Shown: positions 20,536-30,649 of the stretch, piece by piece
Layout: each line of letters begins with the position of its first letter
How positions within the stretch are numbered: the stretch's first letter is position 1
DNA from: Linepithema humile
Taxonomy: Eukaryota; Arthropoda; Insecta; Hymenoptera; Formicidae
NCBI RefSeq assembly: GCF_040581485.1
Contig: NC_090128.1
Coordinates: 28,798,931-28,862,930 of the forward strand
Direction: 5' to 3'
DNA length: 64,000 nt
The notes under the pieces: model-generated
Databases searched by the model: none
Seen by the model: only the letters and a program-made list of their open reading frames with translations
Told to the model about the DNA's origin: nothing
Translations under genes and position numbers: made by a program

Positions 20536-20904
20536 AATGTAACTCTGTGTTTGCTTTCGTATCATAAATAGCTAAAATAGGTGATTCAATCAATTACTTT
20601 TTGAATGTTCCAGAATGGAAATGAAGGACTCTGATTCCCTTATGCGTTATGCCTTATGCGTTATGTAAGGCCGGCGGTATACGTAGCGATAGAAACGGAA
20701 CGATTCCGCTTCCGCGATTCGTCGATGCATTCCCCTACTGTCTTATGGAGCGGTAAAACAGCTGCGAAAGCAGGTTTCAGCCAATCATAAAATAATTGTA
20801 TGTGGACATTTAAAATTACATGTAAAAAAAATGCATTTTATTTTTACTATTTTATCGTATATTATATTTCATGTTATTATATTTACATAACGTCACTTTT
20901 TGTC
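20536..20904. other. Spacer with a fragment of the 6657 MITE family
   Basis: 20638-20680 repeats CCTTATGCGTTATG and ends in GGCCGGC, resembling the MITE at 6657-6809. CTTTTTGTC at 20896-20904 is the left target duplication of the following P-type element. No gene is seen. Confidence 0.4.
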
Positions 20905-21842
20905 CACTGATCTCTATATTACACTGGATGGCGTATCGAATAGGACAGCTTGTTACGGTAGCCATCTTTGATAAAGTAAAATATGCAAATATGGTAGCGT
21001 CCACTGTTGAGGTCAGTTGAGGTTGAGATTCCAACTGTCGTATGTACGTCGTATCGAGTTAGTTGAACAAAATTTTTACTCATGCTACAAAAATGGTATC
21101 ATCGTGTACATATTGTGGTTCAAAACAAGGGATCGAGGGTAGAACACATCATAAGTAAGTATATAAGTTACATATCCACATATTTATGCCTTACAGGTTA
21201 TGTAAATTTTTTATTGCATTTAATGTCATATCTTTTTCAAAATTAATATTGTGGAATATTTTTTGTGAAGGTTTCCTCTGAAAGATAAGGAAATATTGCA
21301 GTTATGGTTGCAGAACATGAATCTCGGATCAAAGTTTGTACCAAAGAATCATTCTTTATTATGTTCAGACCACTTAACATTGGAATTTATATTTTATGTA
21401 TTACTTACGTTATATATATTGTAATATCATATTCAATATTTTTATTTACATTTATAACAATTTTTGATTTTTAATGTATTACTTTATTAGTTGTATTACT
21501 TATTGCAAAAAGTTTGAAAATAAAAATTTTGAAAAAAATTATCGACTTTTAATTTTTTTCTACAAAACATATTTTTAACATATTTTCCTATATATTGTTT
21601 ATTTAGAATTATTATATTTTTTAATATTATTTTATATTTATGCACATTTACTCATACTACTACCTTTTCTACTTGTGAACAATAAAAATATTTTTTTAAT
21701 CGTTGTTTATATTATTACCGTCATTTGAATTTTACCGCCGAAAGATGCATATTTTACTGTATCAAATATGGCTGCCGGGTCTTCAAATCGTAACACACAT
21801 TTTGTACAGCATACGCCATCCAGTGTAATATAGAGATCAGTG
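20905..21842 (+). mobile_element. P-type (THAP) element, 938 bp, internally deleted
   Basis: The ends are CACTGATCTCTATATTACAC and its complement, extending about 32 bp through GGATGGCGTAT. CTTTTTGTC is repeated at both borders (20896-20904 and 21843-21851); P elements make 8-bp duplications, and the ninth base may be chance. The only gene is a two-exon THAP zinc finger (21093-21424). The rest of a transposase is missing, so this looks like a non-autonomous P-superfamily element. Confidence 0.7.
21093..21424 (+). CDS. THAP zinc-finger protein, 71 aa, two exons
   Basis: Exon 1 is 21093-21154 and exon 2 is 21271-21424, with a GTAAGT donor and TTTTGTGAAG acceptor; the junction completes a lysine codon. 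The product reads MVSSCTYCGSKQ, then HHKFPLKDKEILQLWLQNM, then VPKNHSLLCSDH. This is the THAP fold: a CxxC pair, the F-P-L-K segment, a conserved tryptophan and the closing CxxH. THAP domains bind DNA and form the N-terminus of P-element transposases. Only about 20 residues follow the CxxH before the stop at 21422-21424, where a transposase would continue for hundreds. It could make a bare DNA-binding module able to compete for P-element ends, or be a leftover of deletion. A terminal AVPF motif is not evident. Confidence 0.7.
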
Positions 21843-21887
21843 CTTTTTGTCTGAAAAGTAAATAACATACAAATATTTATTTTATAT

Positions 21888-22048
21888 GTTACGTATACTA
21901 TAGATAATAGACAAAGATTTTCTGTTTATTGTTTATATCTCTGTTATGTCTCTGTTTATTGTCTATAGTATACGTAACGTAACTATTATTACTATATATA
22001 CTATAGTATACGTGACGTATACTATAGATAATAGACAAATACTTTTTC
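21888..22048. repeat. Palindromic repeat of TATACTATAGATAATAGACA
   Basis: 21888-21980 forms a hairpin from GTTACGTATACTATAGATAA and its complement. A further half-copy in the first orientation follows at 22003-22048. It is adjacent to, but outside, the Harbinger element. Confidence 0.55.
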
Positions 22049-22297
22049 CCAGAGTGTAGTTTCTGAACGCACCCCTATAAGGGCCACTTTTTCCAACGTC
22101 GGTTAAGCCTAACCGTCCGTTAACTTTTCAGAATAGCCAACTTCGAAACTTGTAACTAAAATACACGTCATCGATTCTAACTGATCCTAACCTGTAATCT
22201 TTTAGCACGGTGACGGCACGTTAAATACACAATAAAAAGAAAGTGATATAAAAGTGAAAGAGTATATAAATATATTAACAATTAAAAATAGATAACA

Positions 22298-22657
22298 ATG
22301 CAACGATCAAGAAACTTCACAACTAGTGATAAAAATAGTTTATTAGACATTATTTTTTTATATCGACACATAATAGAAAATAAAGAATGCAATAATAATA
22401 TAATTTTAAAAAAAGATGAAACGTGGGCAAATGTTACAAAGGAATTTAATGCACGTAATACGATACAACGAACAGAAAAAAATTTAAAATATTTATGGGA
22501 TAATATAAAAAAAGAAACAAGAAAATATTGCGCTACATTTAAGCGAGAAATTTATAAAACAGGTATAAATGTTATATCGTGCCTTTTATGTCAAAACCAC
22601 GAATGTGCAAATTTTAATCTCAAACGACAAATGCATTATATTAAAAAAATAATATAA
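22298..22657 (+). CDS. Myb/SANT-like partner protein of the Harbinger element
   Basis: The 119-codon frame opens MQRSRNFTTSDKNSLLDI, followed by KDETWANVTKEFNARNT and RTEKNLKYLWDNIKKETRK, a trihelix Myb/SANT domain like that of MSANTD3/4-type proteins and Harbinger-encoded Myb proteins. These partners bind subterminal sites and carry the transposase into the nucleus. After REIYKTG the family normally continues with a glycine-proline turn. Here a GGTATAA donor-like site follows and no acceptor or second exon was found before the transposase gene. The last 25 or so residues of the frame therefore look like intron read-through, and the protein is probably shortened compared with the gene at 1820-2523. 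Confidence 0.7.
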   Translation: MQRSRNFTTSDKNSLLDIIFLYRHIIENKECNNNIILKKDETWANVTKEFNARNTIQRTEKNLKYLWDNIKKETRKYCATFKREIYKTGINVISCLLCQNHECANFNLKRQMHYIKKII

Positions 22658-22923
22658 AGGTGCTGTATTTTTTATTGTATTTAATGTTATTACTATTATA
22701 AATACATCTAAAATGTCATTATTTTTTGTAAAAGGTTATTAATAATAACAATTTCTTTCTTTAAGTTGATAATCTGTTTTTATTTATTTATATTTAAAAA
22801 ATTAATAAAATATATTATTGTTGCCTTTAATGTTTTTTTGAAGTTTCTTTGACATGCTTCAAAGTAACCTGCAATTATTAAATTTGTAGATACATAATTT
22901 CATATTATATCTTATTTGTAATA

Positions 22924-22968
<45 letters not shown>

Positions 22969-22983
22969 TAATTCATTTCAATA

Positions 22984-24278
22984 TTACCTTTTAAAATATT
23001 CTAAAATTAATTTTTCTCGTTCATTATTATTATTTCTAGAATTTAAATCAGCATTTTGTATTTGTATAATAGTATTATCACATTGTTCAGAATTACTAAT
23101 TAAGTTTGAATTATGTTCCTGTTGGGCAATATTATGCAAAACGGCTGTTGCTATTATAATAGGAAATGTATTTTCAACTGTGCGACATCGCATTCCAATT
23201 GATAAAATAGCAAATCTTCTTTTCCAAATGCCAAAACATCTTTCAATTCTTGTACGTGTTCGAATTTGAGCTTCATTATATAAATGTTCTTCTGGTGTTG
23301 TGGGATGTAACAACGGTGTCATTAAATATGGTAGATTTGGATACCCAGAATCTGCAAGAAGTAAACTGTCACCAAATGTATGTGCATCAAATAAGGTTTT
23401 AATTCTAGAATGATTAAAAATTGTAGAATCATGTGTTGATCCTGGCCAACGTGCTACAATATCAATTATTTCTAATTTGGCATTTATTATGACTTGCACA
23501 TTTATAGAAAAAAAGCCTTTTCTATTGCGATATAATTCGCAATTTTCTCCTCCTAAAATACAAATATATTATTTGTTAATTACAAATATATAATTTTGTA
23601 AGCTAAGAATAAGTTCAAGTATTACATACCAAATGATTCCACTTTAATATGTGTGCAATCCATACAACCAATAACACGAATAAATTTGGCTACTTTGAAA
23701 AATTTTTGTTCATTTTCTCGAATTTCCTCAGATAAAAGAGGTAATTTTATAAAATCGTTTCGTAATGCAGCAATCTCAGGAGATACTCTATGAATAATTT
23801 TGTGAGCGCTTGTTTCACTAATTCCACAAAAATCAGCAGCTGTTATTAAAAAGCATCCAGTTGCATAAAATCTGAGTGCAACCAATAATTGAATGACTGG
23901 TGGAATAGCAGCATTACTGAAATAACACATAAAATGATATTAAAATATTGTTCATAGAAACGTAATTGTGTACACTTCTTTTTTGGAAAATTTATTTTAT
24001 ACTACTTGGTTTTGTATTTATAAATATTATTATTTATACCGATTAGTATTATATTGTATTTTATTTTCGATTTTTTGTAATAACATTTCAAAACTTTTTT
24101 TTGATATTACAAATCTTCTTTGAAAATCTTTTTCTTCACAAATATTAAAATAATTGTTGCGTAATTTTATAATATGTAATTTTTTGAAATTTTTTTTATT
24201 TAAATTATCACACTCATCACTTTCATCATTATAAAAATTGTCATATTCCGAAAACCAATTATCATTAATAATATCCAT
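22984..24278 (-). CDS. Harbinger (HARBI1-like) DDE transposase, three exons
   Basis: Exons are 24278-24040, 23916-23630 and 23552-22984, with GT-AG junctions at each step and matching phases, giving 364 aa, close to the usual 350 or so of this family. The order is an acidic N-terminus with FQRRFVISKKSFEMLL, a helix-turn-helix-like region (LRFYATGCFLITAADFCGIS), then the DDE nuclease fold. Catalytic candidates are D166 in GCMDCTHI, D217 in GSTHDSTIF and E279 in RTRIERCFG. ADSGYPNLPYLMTP is the well-known conserved block. The enzyme would cut and paste elements carrying the 22081-type ends, at TWA-like targets. No stop or frameshift is visible, so it may still be active. Confidence 0.88.
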
Positions 24279-24593
24279 GACAGCAGCTCAACAGTTGTTT
24301 AGGTTATGAGAGAAATTTTCTCTTTCTACTACAATATTTTGTTCTTCATGTTGGCAATCCTGTAACAGTCGGTTAAAGTTAACCGACGTTGGAAAAAGTG
24401 GCCCTATGTGTTTTCTTTCAAATCGTGGACACAGTGTTCTTTGTTTGAGTTACAGAAGGCTCTTTCCTGTATGTTAGGCTGTATCCCCATGGAGAAAGAA
24501 ATAACGGAACGGAACAGTAACAGAACAGTAGTTGAAAAGAGATATATTCATCATATCTCTTTTCCTCTACTGTTCCGTTACTGTTCCGTTATG

Positions 24594-25114
24594 GCCGGAG
24601 CACAGACTTTTGCATAAAGCATAACGCATAAGCATAAGGAAATTGATTGGTCCATTTCCTTATGCATTTGCTTATGCTTATATATAGACCAATCAATTTC
24701 CTTATGCTTATGCGTTATGCTTTGACTGCGTTCCCATTTCGTCTCACTCAGTGCAGTATCCAGTGGCCGCCATTTTGCTGGATACTGCACTGGAGAAGCG
24801 TTCCCATTTTACTGGACTGGCTAGTGGCTAGTGACAGTCTCGCACACGTATTAGCTCATAACCTAAATAAAATTGTTAGTTAATATGTAAATAGTGTTGA
24901 AGCAATTATTGTTAGTAAAGATTATTATATCAGTAAGTAAATATTTCAATTAGCAATGTATTAATAAGTGTTAGCGTTATTTTTAAATATTATAACGACG
25001 ATTATACCGATTATTTGCTTGTATAACTTCACATTTAAAAACAATAAATTATTGTATATAATGTTTATTGTATATAATTATTGTACATAATTTTATTTTT
25101 TCAGTACACATTGA

Positions 25115-25156
<42 letters not shown>

Positions 25157-25333
25157 TATTATTTACATTTCCCGGCCGACGACATTCTGAACGAGGTACG
25201 ATTGTCACTAGCCAGTCCAGTAATTTGGGAACGCTTCTCCAGTGCAGTATCCAGCAAAATGGCGGCCACTGGATACTGCACTGAGTGAGACGAAATGGGA
25301 ACGCAGCCTTTATGTAAAAGTCTGTGCTCCGGC
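24594..25333. mobile_element. Middle MITE of the nest (copy 2 of the 6657 family)
   Basis: It starts GCCGGAGCACAGACTTTTGC and ends GTCTGTGCTCCGGC, as in the intact copy at 6657-6809. Its right arm is split at CTTT by the inner element 24724-25308, and ATGTAAAAGTCTGTGCTCC resumes afterwards. Confidence 0.75.
24724..25308. mobile_element. Inner element of the nest, about 105-bp TIRs, TTT duplication
   Basis: The left end reads GACTGCGTTCCCATTTCG and the right end CGAAATGGGAACGCAGCC. The arms include CAGTGCAGTATCCAGTGG and GGAGAAGCGTTCCCA. TTT flanks it (24721-24723 and 25309-25311). The core is AT-rich with an (ATT)n tract at about 25118-25160; no gene. Confidence 0.75.
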
Positions 25334-25428
25334 TTTTACTGTTCCGTTCCGCTATTTCTTTCTCCATGGGGATACAGCCTTATAGAGTTCGGTGGTTTCA
25401 ATATGCTCTAATCTATTAGCGTTTTCGA

Positions 25429-25563
25429 TTATACAGGATTTGAACGACCCAGGGTTGGTTAATGACGTCATTGCAACCTCTCCACCAATGAAAGACTTGC
25501 ATTTATAGTAAAATAGTGATTAATCAACCCTGGGTCGTTCAAATCCTGTATAATCGAAAACGC
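25429..25563. mobile_element. MITE, 135 bp, TA flanks
   Basis: The ends are GCGTTTTCGATTATACAGG and its complement, with arms of about 45 bp ending at ACCCAGGGTTG. TA occurs on both sides, suggesting a Tc1/mariner-type origin. Confidence 0.7.
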
Positions 25564-26790
25564 TATATAGTATTACGTTGCGTTTGGAGCATGTTAGAGC
25601 AAGCGACGCGAACAAATCTTATATGAATAGCGCCCATAGAATTCAGTGATTGTGGGAAATATTAAAAACGACGGACATGAACAGACGTCCCCGTCCGATA
25701 TAGCTCTCTCTCTCTCTCTTTCTCTTCCTCAATAGACCGTCCTCATTCCTTCAAGGCTTACTTCAATATGTTATATAGCTCACAGCCTATTATCACCCCA
25801 TAAAAGCATTACTTTTAGCCAATATTGTCACGCTCAAATTACTTTAAATATATAATGTTTGTAGCCGAAAAATTGAGATATATTGCATCGACACACAAAA
25901 CTATTCAAAAGATTCCGCGCTCTTCCGTATTTCCGGCTATTTCTCGTGTTTCACTTGCATCCGCGCGACGGCGGCACTGCGTCGCGTCACGCAGTGCACG
26001 TCACAAATGTGCGTCGTGTATACATACATATGCATACGCAATCGCTTCTGACAAGATTTGAATCTCGCTTTCGAAGTCGCGTGCCGCGTTGCACCTCGTA
26101 AACGAAGCGTTGCGGCGTCGTGTTTTACGTTTCTTCGTGCAACGCGCGCGTTCCGGGAACATCACGTCGCCTGACATTGCATGTTTCAGTTCGACCTAGC
26201 AGCCGCTCGATCCTCAACTTGTGACTTATACCTAGGTGACTCCGTGCACCACGACTTTCTCCAACCTAATTTTAAAGGCGCACATCGTGTAATTGCCAGT
26301 CGAGAAAATCGCCGTGTTGTCGTCGACATCGTCTTTGGGACGAGAGGCCTTCACTGTCACAGGTAGAGCAGTCATGTTTGTTAGGTTAGCTCGCGGCACG
26401 ACGCCGCGGCGTTTGATTGCGCTTAATCGGGTGGGGGCACTAATTAAAGAACGTGGATGGGGGAATCGCACACACGCATCGTTACCGTTAGCCAGCGAAT
26501 TGTCCACGCGTGCTTTGTACTGGTTCCTGGGAAATTTCTCAGAATAAATTTATGCTTGTTTTCCAGCTGGACTATTATTTTGTAAAGAAGCTGCAGCTGT
26601 GTGCTCGTTTCATATATTACACTTTGTGTCAGCTGTTCAAATTTTTTTATGAGATAGAATTTGAAAAAAATTGCGAACATTGTTGCTTTATTGAATCAGG
26701 CAATACATATGTTTAGTCACTTGACATGTGTAATAGAATCAATGTAATGGAAATTAAAGAATACACTAAATTATGTCTGTTATTTTACAG
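25564..26790 (+). promoter_or_regulatory. Promoter and 5' UTR region of the BTB gene
   Basis: Base composition changes from AT-rich to GC-rich, with many CG dinucleotides between about 25910 and 26470, and a (CT)n tract lies at about 25705-25720. No convincing protein is seen; overlapping ORFs here are in unrelated frames. A donor-like CACAGGTAGAG at about 26357-26367 could end a non-coding first exon, and TTATTTTACAG at 26780-26790 is the acceptor just before the coding start. Confidence 0.45.
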
Positions 26791-26809
26791 TTAAATCCTT
26801 TGATACAAA

Positions 26810-28808
26810 ATGGGTAGTAGCAGCCAGCTCTATAGTCTTTCTTGGGGAGAATTCAGTTCTTCTCTGGCCTCTGCAGTACAGTTGTTGAGAGGACATGGCG
26901 ATTTGGTGGATGTTACTTTAGCCGCTGGTGGTCGTAGTTTTCATGCTCATAAAATTGTTCTTTGTGCAGCCAGTCCATTTCTATTGGATTTATTAAAGGT
27001 TTTATCATTGGTCTATTTAGTGAGAATGTATAATTCGAAATGCCATAATATCGGACTACAATAAAATATTTTGTCCACAGAGCACACCATGCCAGCATCC
27101 AGTTGTTATGTTGGCAGGAATTGGTGCAGATGATTTGGAGTCTCTCTTAGAATTTGTATACAGAGGAGAAGTAAGCGTTGAGCCATCGCAGTTGCCTTCA
27201 TTGCTTCAGGCCGCACATTGTCTATGCATTCATGGATTAACGCCACCAACTATATTGACAGAAGTACATTTCTGATAGATTTGAGCTAGTTGTGTTAAAA
27301 AAATGGAATGTAATTAATTTATATTTATGTTTAGAGCGGAGAAGAAGTTCCTGCATCAGCGATCCCAACGGGATCAGCAACGCCAACGGGAAATGATGGG
27401 TTATCAAGGACAGCACTTAATTCTTACTATCCATTGAAACGGAGAAAAAGGAGGAGAAAGTCGTCCACTTCCTCTGGAAAATGGCCCAGTAACACTACTG
27501 ACAGTGAAAGTAGACCTTTGGATGATAACAACAGAACAATATCTTATGAAAACAAGGATGACGATACCACAGATCAAGCTGATGATGCAGGTAAAGTGAA
27601 CAGTTTGCAAATATTTTATTTCTTGATAAATTTATTTTGTATCTTAAATAGGAAACACGAAGTGCAAAATAAGTTATATAACTAAGTTTGTAAATTTTCC
27701 TGATTTTGGAATATTTTGTAATAAGATTACATGACGAAGTTATTTATTTTGTTTTTTAATTAACATATTATTTATCAAACGAGAATTTTTCACTTTATTT
27801 AAAAATTTATCAATTAATTTTATTAATTATAAGATTATCACTTAAAACAACAAAGACATTTCACTTGTGTTTTGTGTCCGGTGTATTATTATGTTTAGTA
27901 AACTCATAAAACCTCTCATAGAACCATGTCAAATATCATTTACAAGAGACTCTGTACCTCTACGTAAGCTCTTTTTCATTAAAACGGACACAAGCACAAC
28001 CATCAATCGGGTTGAACTGCAATTCTGATTGGTCGTCCTCCGATTTGTACGACTGAAAGAGGGAAAGCGAGAGCGAGAGAAATAAATTCAAGATAAGGGA
28101 ACCAAAACAACGTCAGTTCAGCCCTGTATGGTAACATTGTGTTTGTGTCTGTTAACAGCCGACAACTGCCTGGTTGGAAACTACGCGAATCATCAGGGCG
28201 GCGGTCACTCGCCGCGGTCTCAAGAATCGTCCCTCGTGGATAATCATCAGGCAGCACATCAGGATCACGTTTCGGACGGCGAGTCGCATTTACACACGTT
28301 GATGCCGATGCAACCGTTCTCGTCGTTACATATACCGCAGTTCTCCTCCTCCCTCAACATGGGCTATTCACCCGGTTTGGCGTTGTCTGGGTTGGCGGCC
28401 AATCAGACAGTGTCGACCGGGACGCTAGTCGGAAGTGCGAATCAATCGAAATCACGCGGCGCTTCCGATTGTCCAGGCGTCTGTCCGCTTTGCGGTGCGA
28501 CGTTACGCCAGGCGCGGAATCTGCGTAGGCACCTGATATCGTCCTGCAAATACCGGTTCAGCAACAACACGACGCCAGCGACGACAACGACGCCGCCACC
28601 GCATAATTCCGACATGATAACGGAGATCAAACATGAGGTAGAGCTGCCTGGCTACAACGATCAGTCGGTGACTTATGGGACCGACAGTGGCAGTAACAGT
28701 TGCGAACAGATAGTTTGCAAACCCAGTCTACCCTCGCCAACGTTGCACGGGCCTGAGAGCGTGGTCTCGCCACCGAGCAGCATCCCATCGCCGACGATTG
28801 CTAGATAA
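26810..28808 (+). CDS. BTB/POZ-zinc-finger transcription factor, isoform with exon 4
   Basis: Exons are 26810-26998, 27081-27263, 27335-27590 and 28159-28808, giving 425 aa with all phases consistent. The BTB domain (about aa 10-120) reads YSLSWGEFSSSLASAVQLL, DLVDVTLAAGGRSFHAHKIV, LCAASPFLLDLLKSTPC, and LLEFVYRGEVSVEPSQLPSL. A linker with the basic run KRRKRRRK is a likely nuclear signal. The last exon adds Ser/His-rich sequence and one finger, CPLCGATLRQARNLRRHLIS, closed by Cys rather than the second His (C2HC). Such proteins dimerise through BTB and bind DNA, as in the tramtrack, broad and lola group; the exact orthologue is not assigned. The start follows a clear acceptor at 26790 and is the first ATG. 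An alternative ending lies at 30650-32388. Confidence 0.85.
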
Positions 28809-28939
28809 ATGTATCGGGATAAATGAATACGGGTGTTTGTATCGATCATTTGTTTCGTAGCTAATTTTCTCGCGAAATCCATTTAGTTATCGGTTACATC
28901 ATAACCATACAATACTGGGGATCGTGAATTTGTTGTACG

Positions 28940-29589
28940 CAGTGGCACACTCAGAATAATTTTTTGGGGGGGGGGGGGGGTTTAAAATTCACACACAAAA
29001 TGAAACAGTATGACCAAAAGTCAGGCTAATTTTATATTGCACACTAAAAAATATAAAAATGTTATACCGTTTACTAAAAAATATAATTTATTTTTATGGT
29101 AGCATAACTATAAATTGATATTGAGTTTTCTTGGTTTTTCTTAAATAATCAGATTAATTGGATTGTTTAAATAATCAAAAAATTTGTCTACATATATATA
29201 TAGTTATATATATATGTTACATATGTTATATACGTTATATATATGTATATGGCTGCTAGATGTTTTTTAAGTTTCTTAAGTTTCTTAATTTATTTAAATC
29301 CTTTCACAATATGAATATCTTAAACTAGATTTTATATACGTTCGAACAGCAGTATAGCTGAAAAAGCTATCATAATTATTTGTGTGCAAGGATATTGGCG
29401 TGAATTTTGAATTATTAAAATTGAGACTATAGTTAATAACAGACAAAAAATACAAATGTTTGAACGCATTTTATTTAACTACAGATTTTTTACTTTTTGC
29501 TGTTAAGTTAATAAAAAAATAAGGTATATTAATTAAATTTCGGAGGGGGGTTTTAACTCCCCCCCCCCCCCCTTATGGGTATGCCACTG
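28940..29589. mobile_element. hAT-type element, 650 bp, perfect 8-bp duplication
   Basis: The ends are CAGTGGCACAC and GTATGCCACTG, and GTTGTACG is repeated exactly at 28932-28939 and 29590-29597. A run of about 14 G sits near the left end and one of about 14 C near the right end, as a pair of complementary tracts. The interior is AT-rich with no transposase. It lies 130 bp after the stop of the exon-4 isoform. Confidence 0.85.
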
Positions 29590-29597
29590 GTTGTACG

Positions 29598-30649
29598 ATA
29601 CAAGCATATGTAAGAATGGAGAAGATGATGAATATTACTTGTATAGCTCTATTATTCAATTATTTGAACGATTATTTGTAATTACTTGACTACGCGTTAT
29701 TTAACTAAAATTCTGAGTATATTTGCACTATTAAGTTTATACACAAGAATCTTCCACATTAGTGTGTAAGGCAATACCGTAGGATTATACATGTAATTTT
29801 AAGTATAAAGGAGAAAGTCCTATTTGGGAGATGCGACATTCTCGTTATTCTTTTACCATCGACTTACGTGATAATTACGCGAGACTTGTACGTGCGCTCA
29901 TACAATTCGACTTTATCTACTGCAATTTATTTTATTGTCCTTGTAATTTTTTTTGCTATAAAATGGTCTAATAACAGTACTAAGCAGTTTTTAAGTACAT
30001 TGGCTATTGTTTACAAGTACTATTTTATGAAACTCAGAATCTTTCAATAGAGTCGTAAAGTGAAATAATCGGCGCACATTCCTATTTTGTACGACTGACT
30101 TTGTTGTATACGTGGACTGTTAACAGTACAATCGAACCTCCTAATCTTAACTCATTTGAAAGATTTAAAAAATTTTGTATTTGTCTTTATTTGTTTCATT
30201 TTATTCTTGTGTTTAATTTGTCTTTTTTTATCTTTTAGTTGCTTTTTCACGTTAACGTACTCTAACGTGGAAAAAACAAGAGAAGAAATTAAGATTACAG
30301 GGTACCAGCCGATTAAGAATAAAAAGCAGTTGAGAATAGAAAATGTTAAGAATAGAAGGATTCGGTTGTAGTGTATATACAAAACATTTTCATCGAAGAG
30401 AAAATAAGATAACATTATAATGTGTAATATCGAGTTTTTTTTTCTTTTGCAAATAAAGTATGTGATATATTACGTTGCGTTATTCTCCAAAAACAGCGAT
30501 CATCTTACTAATCGTCTCAATTGTTATCCCATCTACATTTACCGTATTTGTCAGAACGAAATGGGAAGGCACAATGTCTGAGGCACGGCGATATATTCAG
30601 GGTCGCGGAACGTTTTAAATTTGTCTAGTCTTGATGGAATTCGTTCCAG
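29598..30649. other. Intronic, 3'-UTR-like stretch between alternative exons
   Basis: AT-rich sequence with no recognised repeat or gene. Short ORFs at 29868-30050 and 30152-30415 are low-complexity. The end supplies the acceptor CGTTCCAG used by the alternative zinc-finger exon. Confidence 0.4.

Larger units (their letters stand above)
22081..24404. mobile_element. PIF/Harbinger transposon, 2.3 kb, near complete
   Basis: The terminal repeats are GGGCCACTTTTTCCAACGTC followed by GGTTAA, matched by the complement ending at 24404. Two genes face each other, the standard Harbinger plan: a Myb/SANT-like partner on + (22298-22657) and a DDE transposase on - (24278-22984). The flanks are TAA (22078-22080) and TAT (24405-24407), an imperfect 3-bp pair. 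A (TA)n tract lies at about 22928-22965. Confidence 0.85.
24477..25379. mobile_element. Outer MITE of a three-level nest, TTA duplication
   Basis: The ends are GGCTGTATCCCCATGGAG and its complement, with TTA on both sides (24474-24476 and 25380-25382). The family's own sequence (repeated ACTGTTCCGTTACTG motifs) occupies 24477-24593 and 25334-25379. Everything between is a later insertion. The 3-bp TTA suggests Harbinger mobilisation. Confidence 0.75.
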
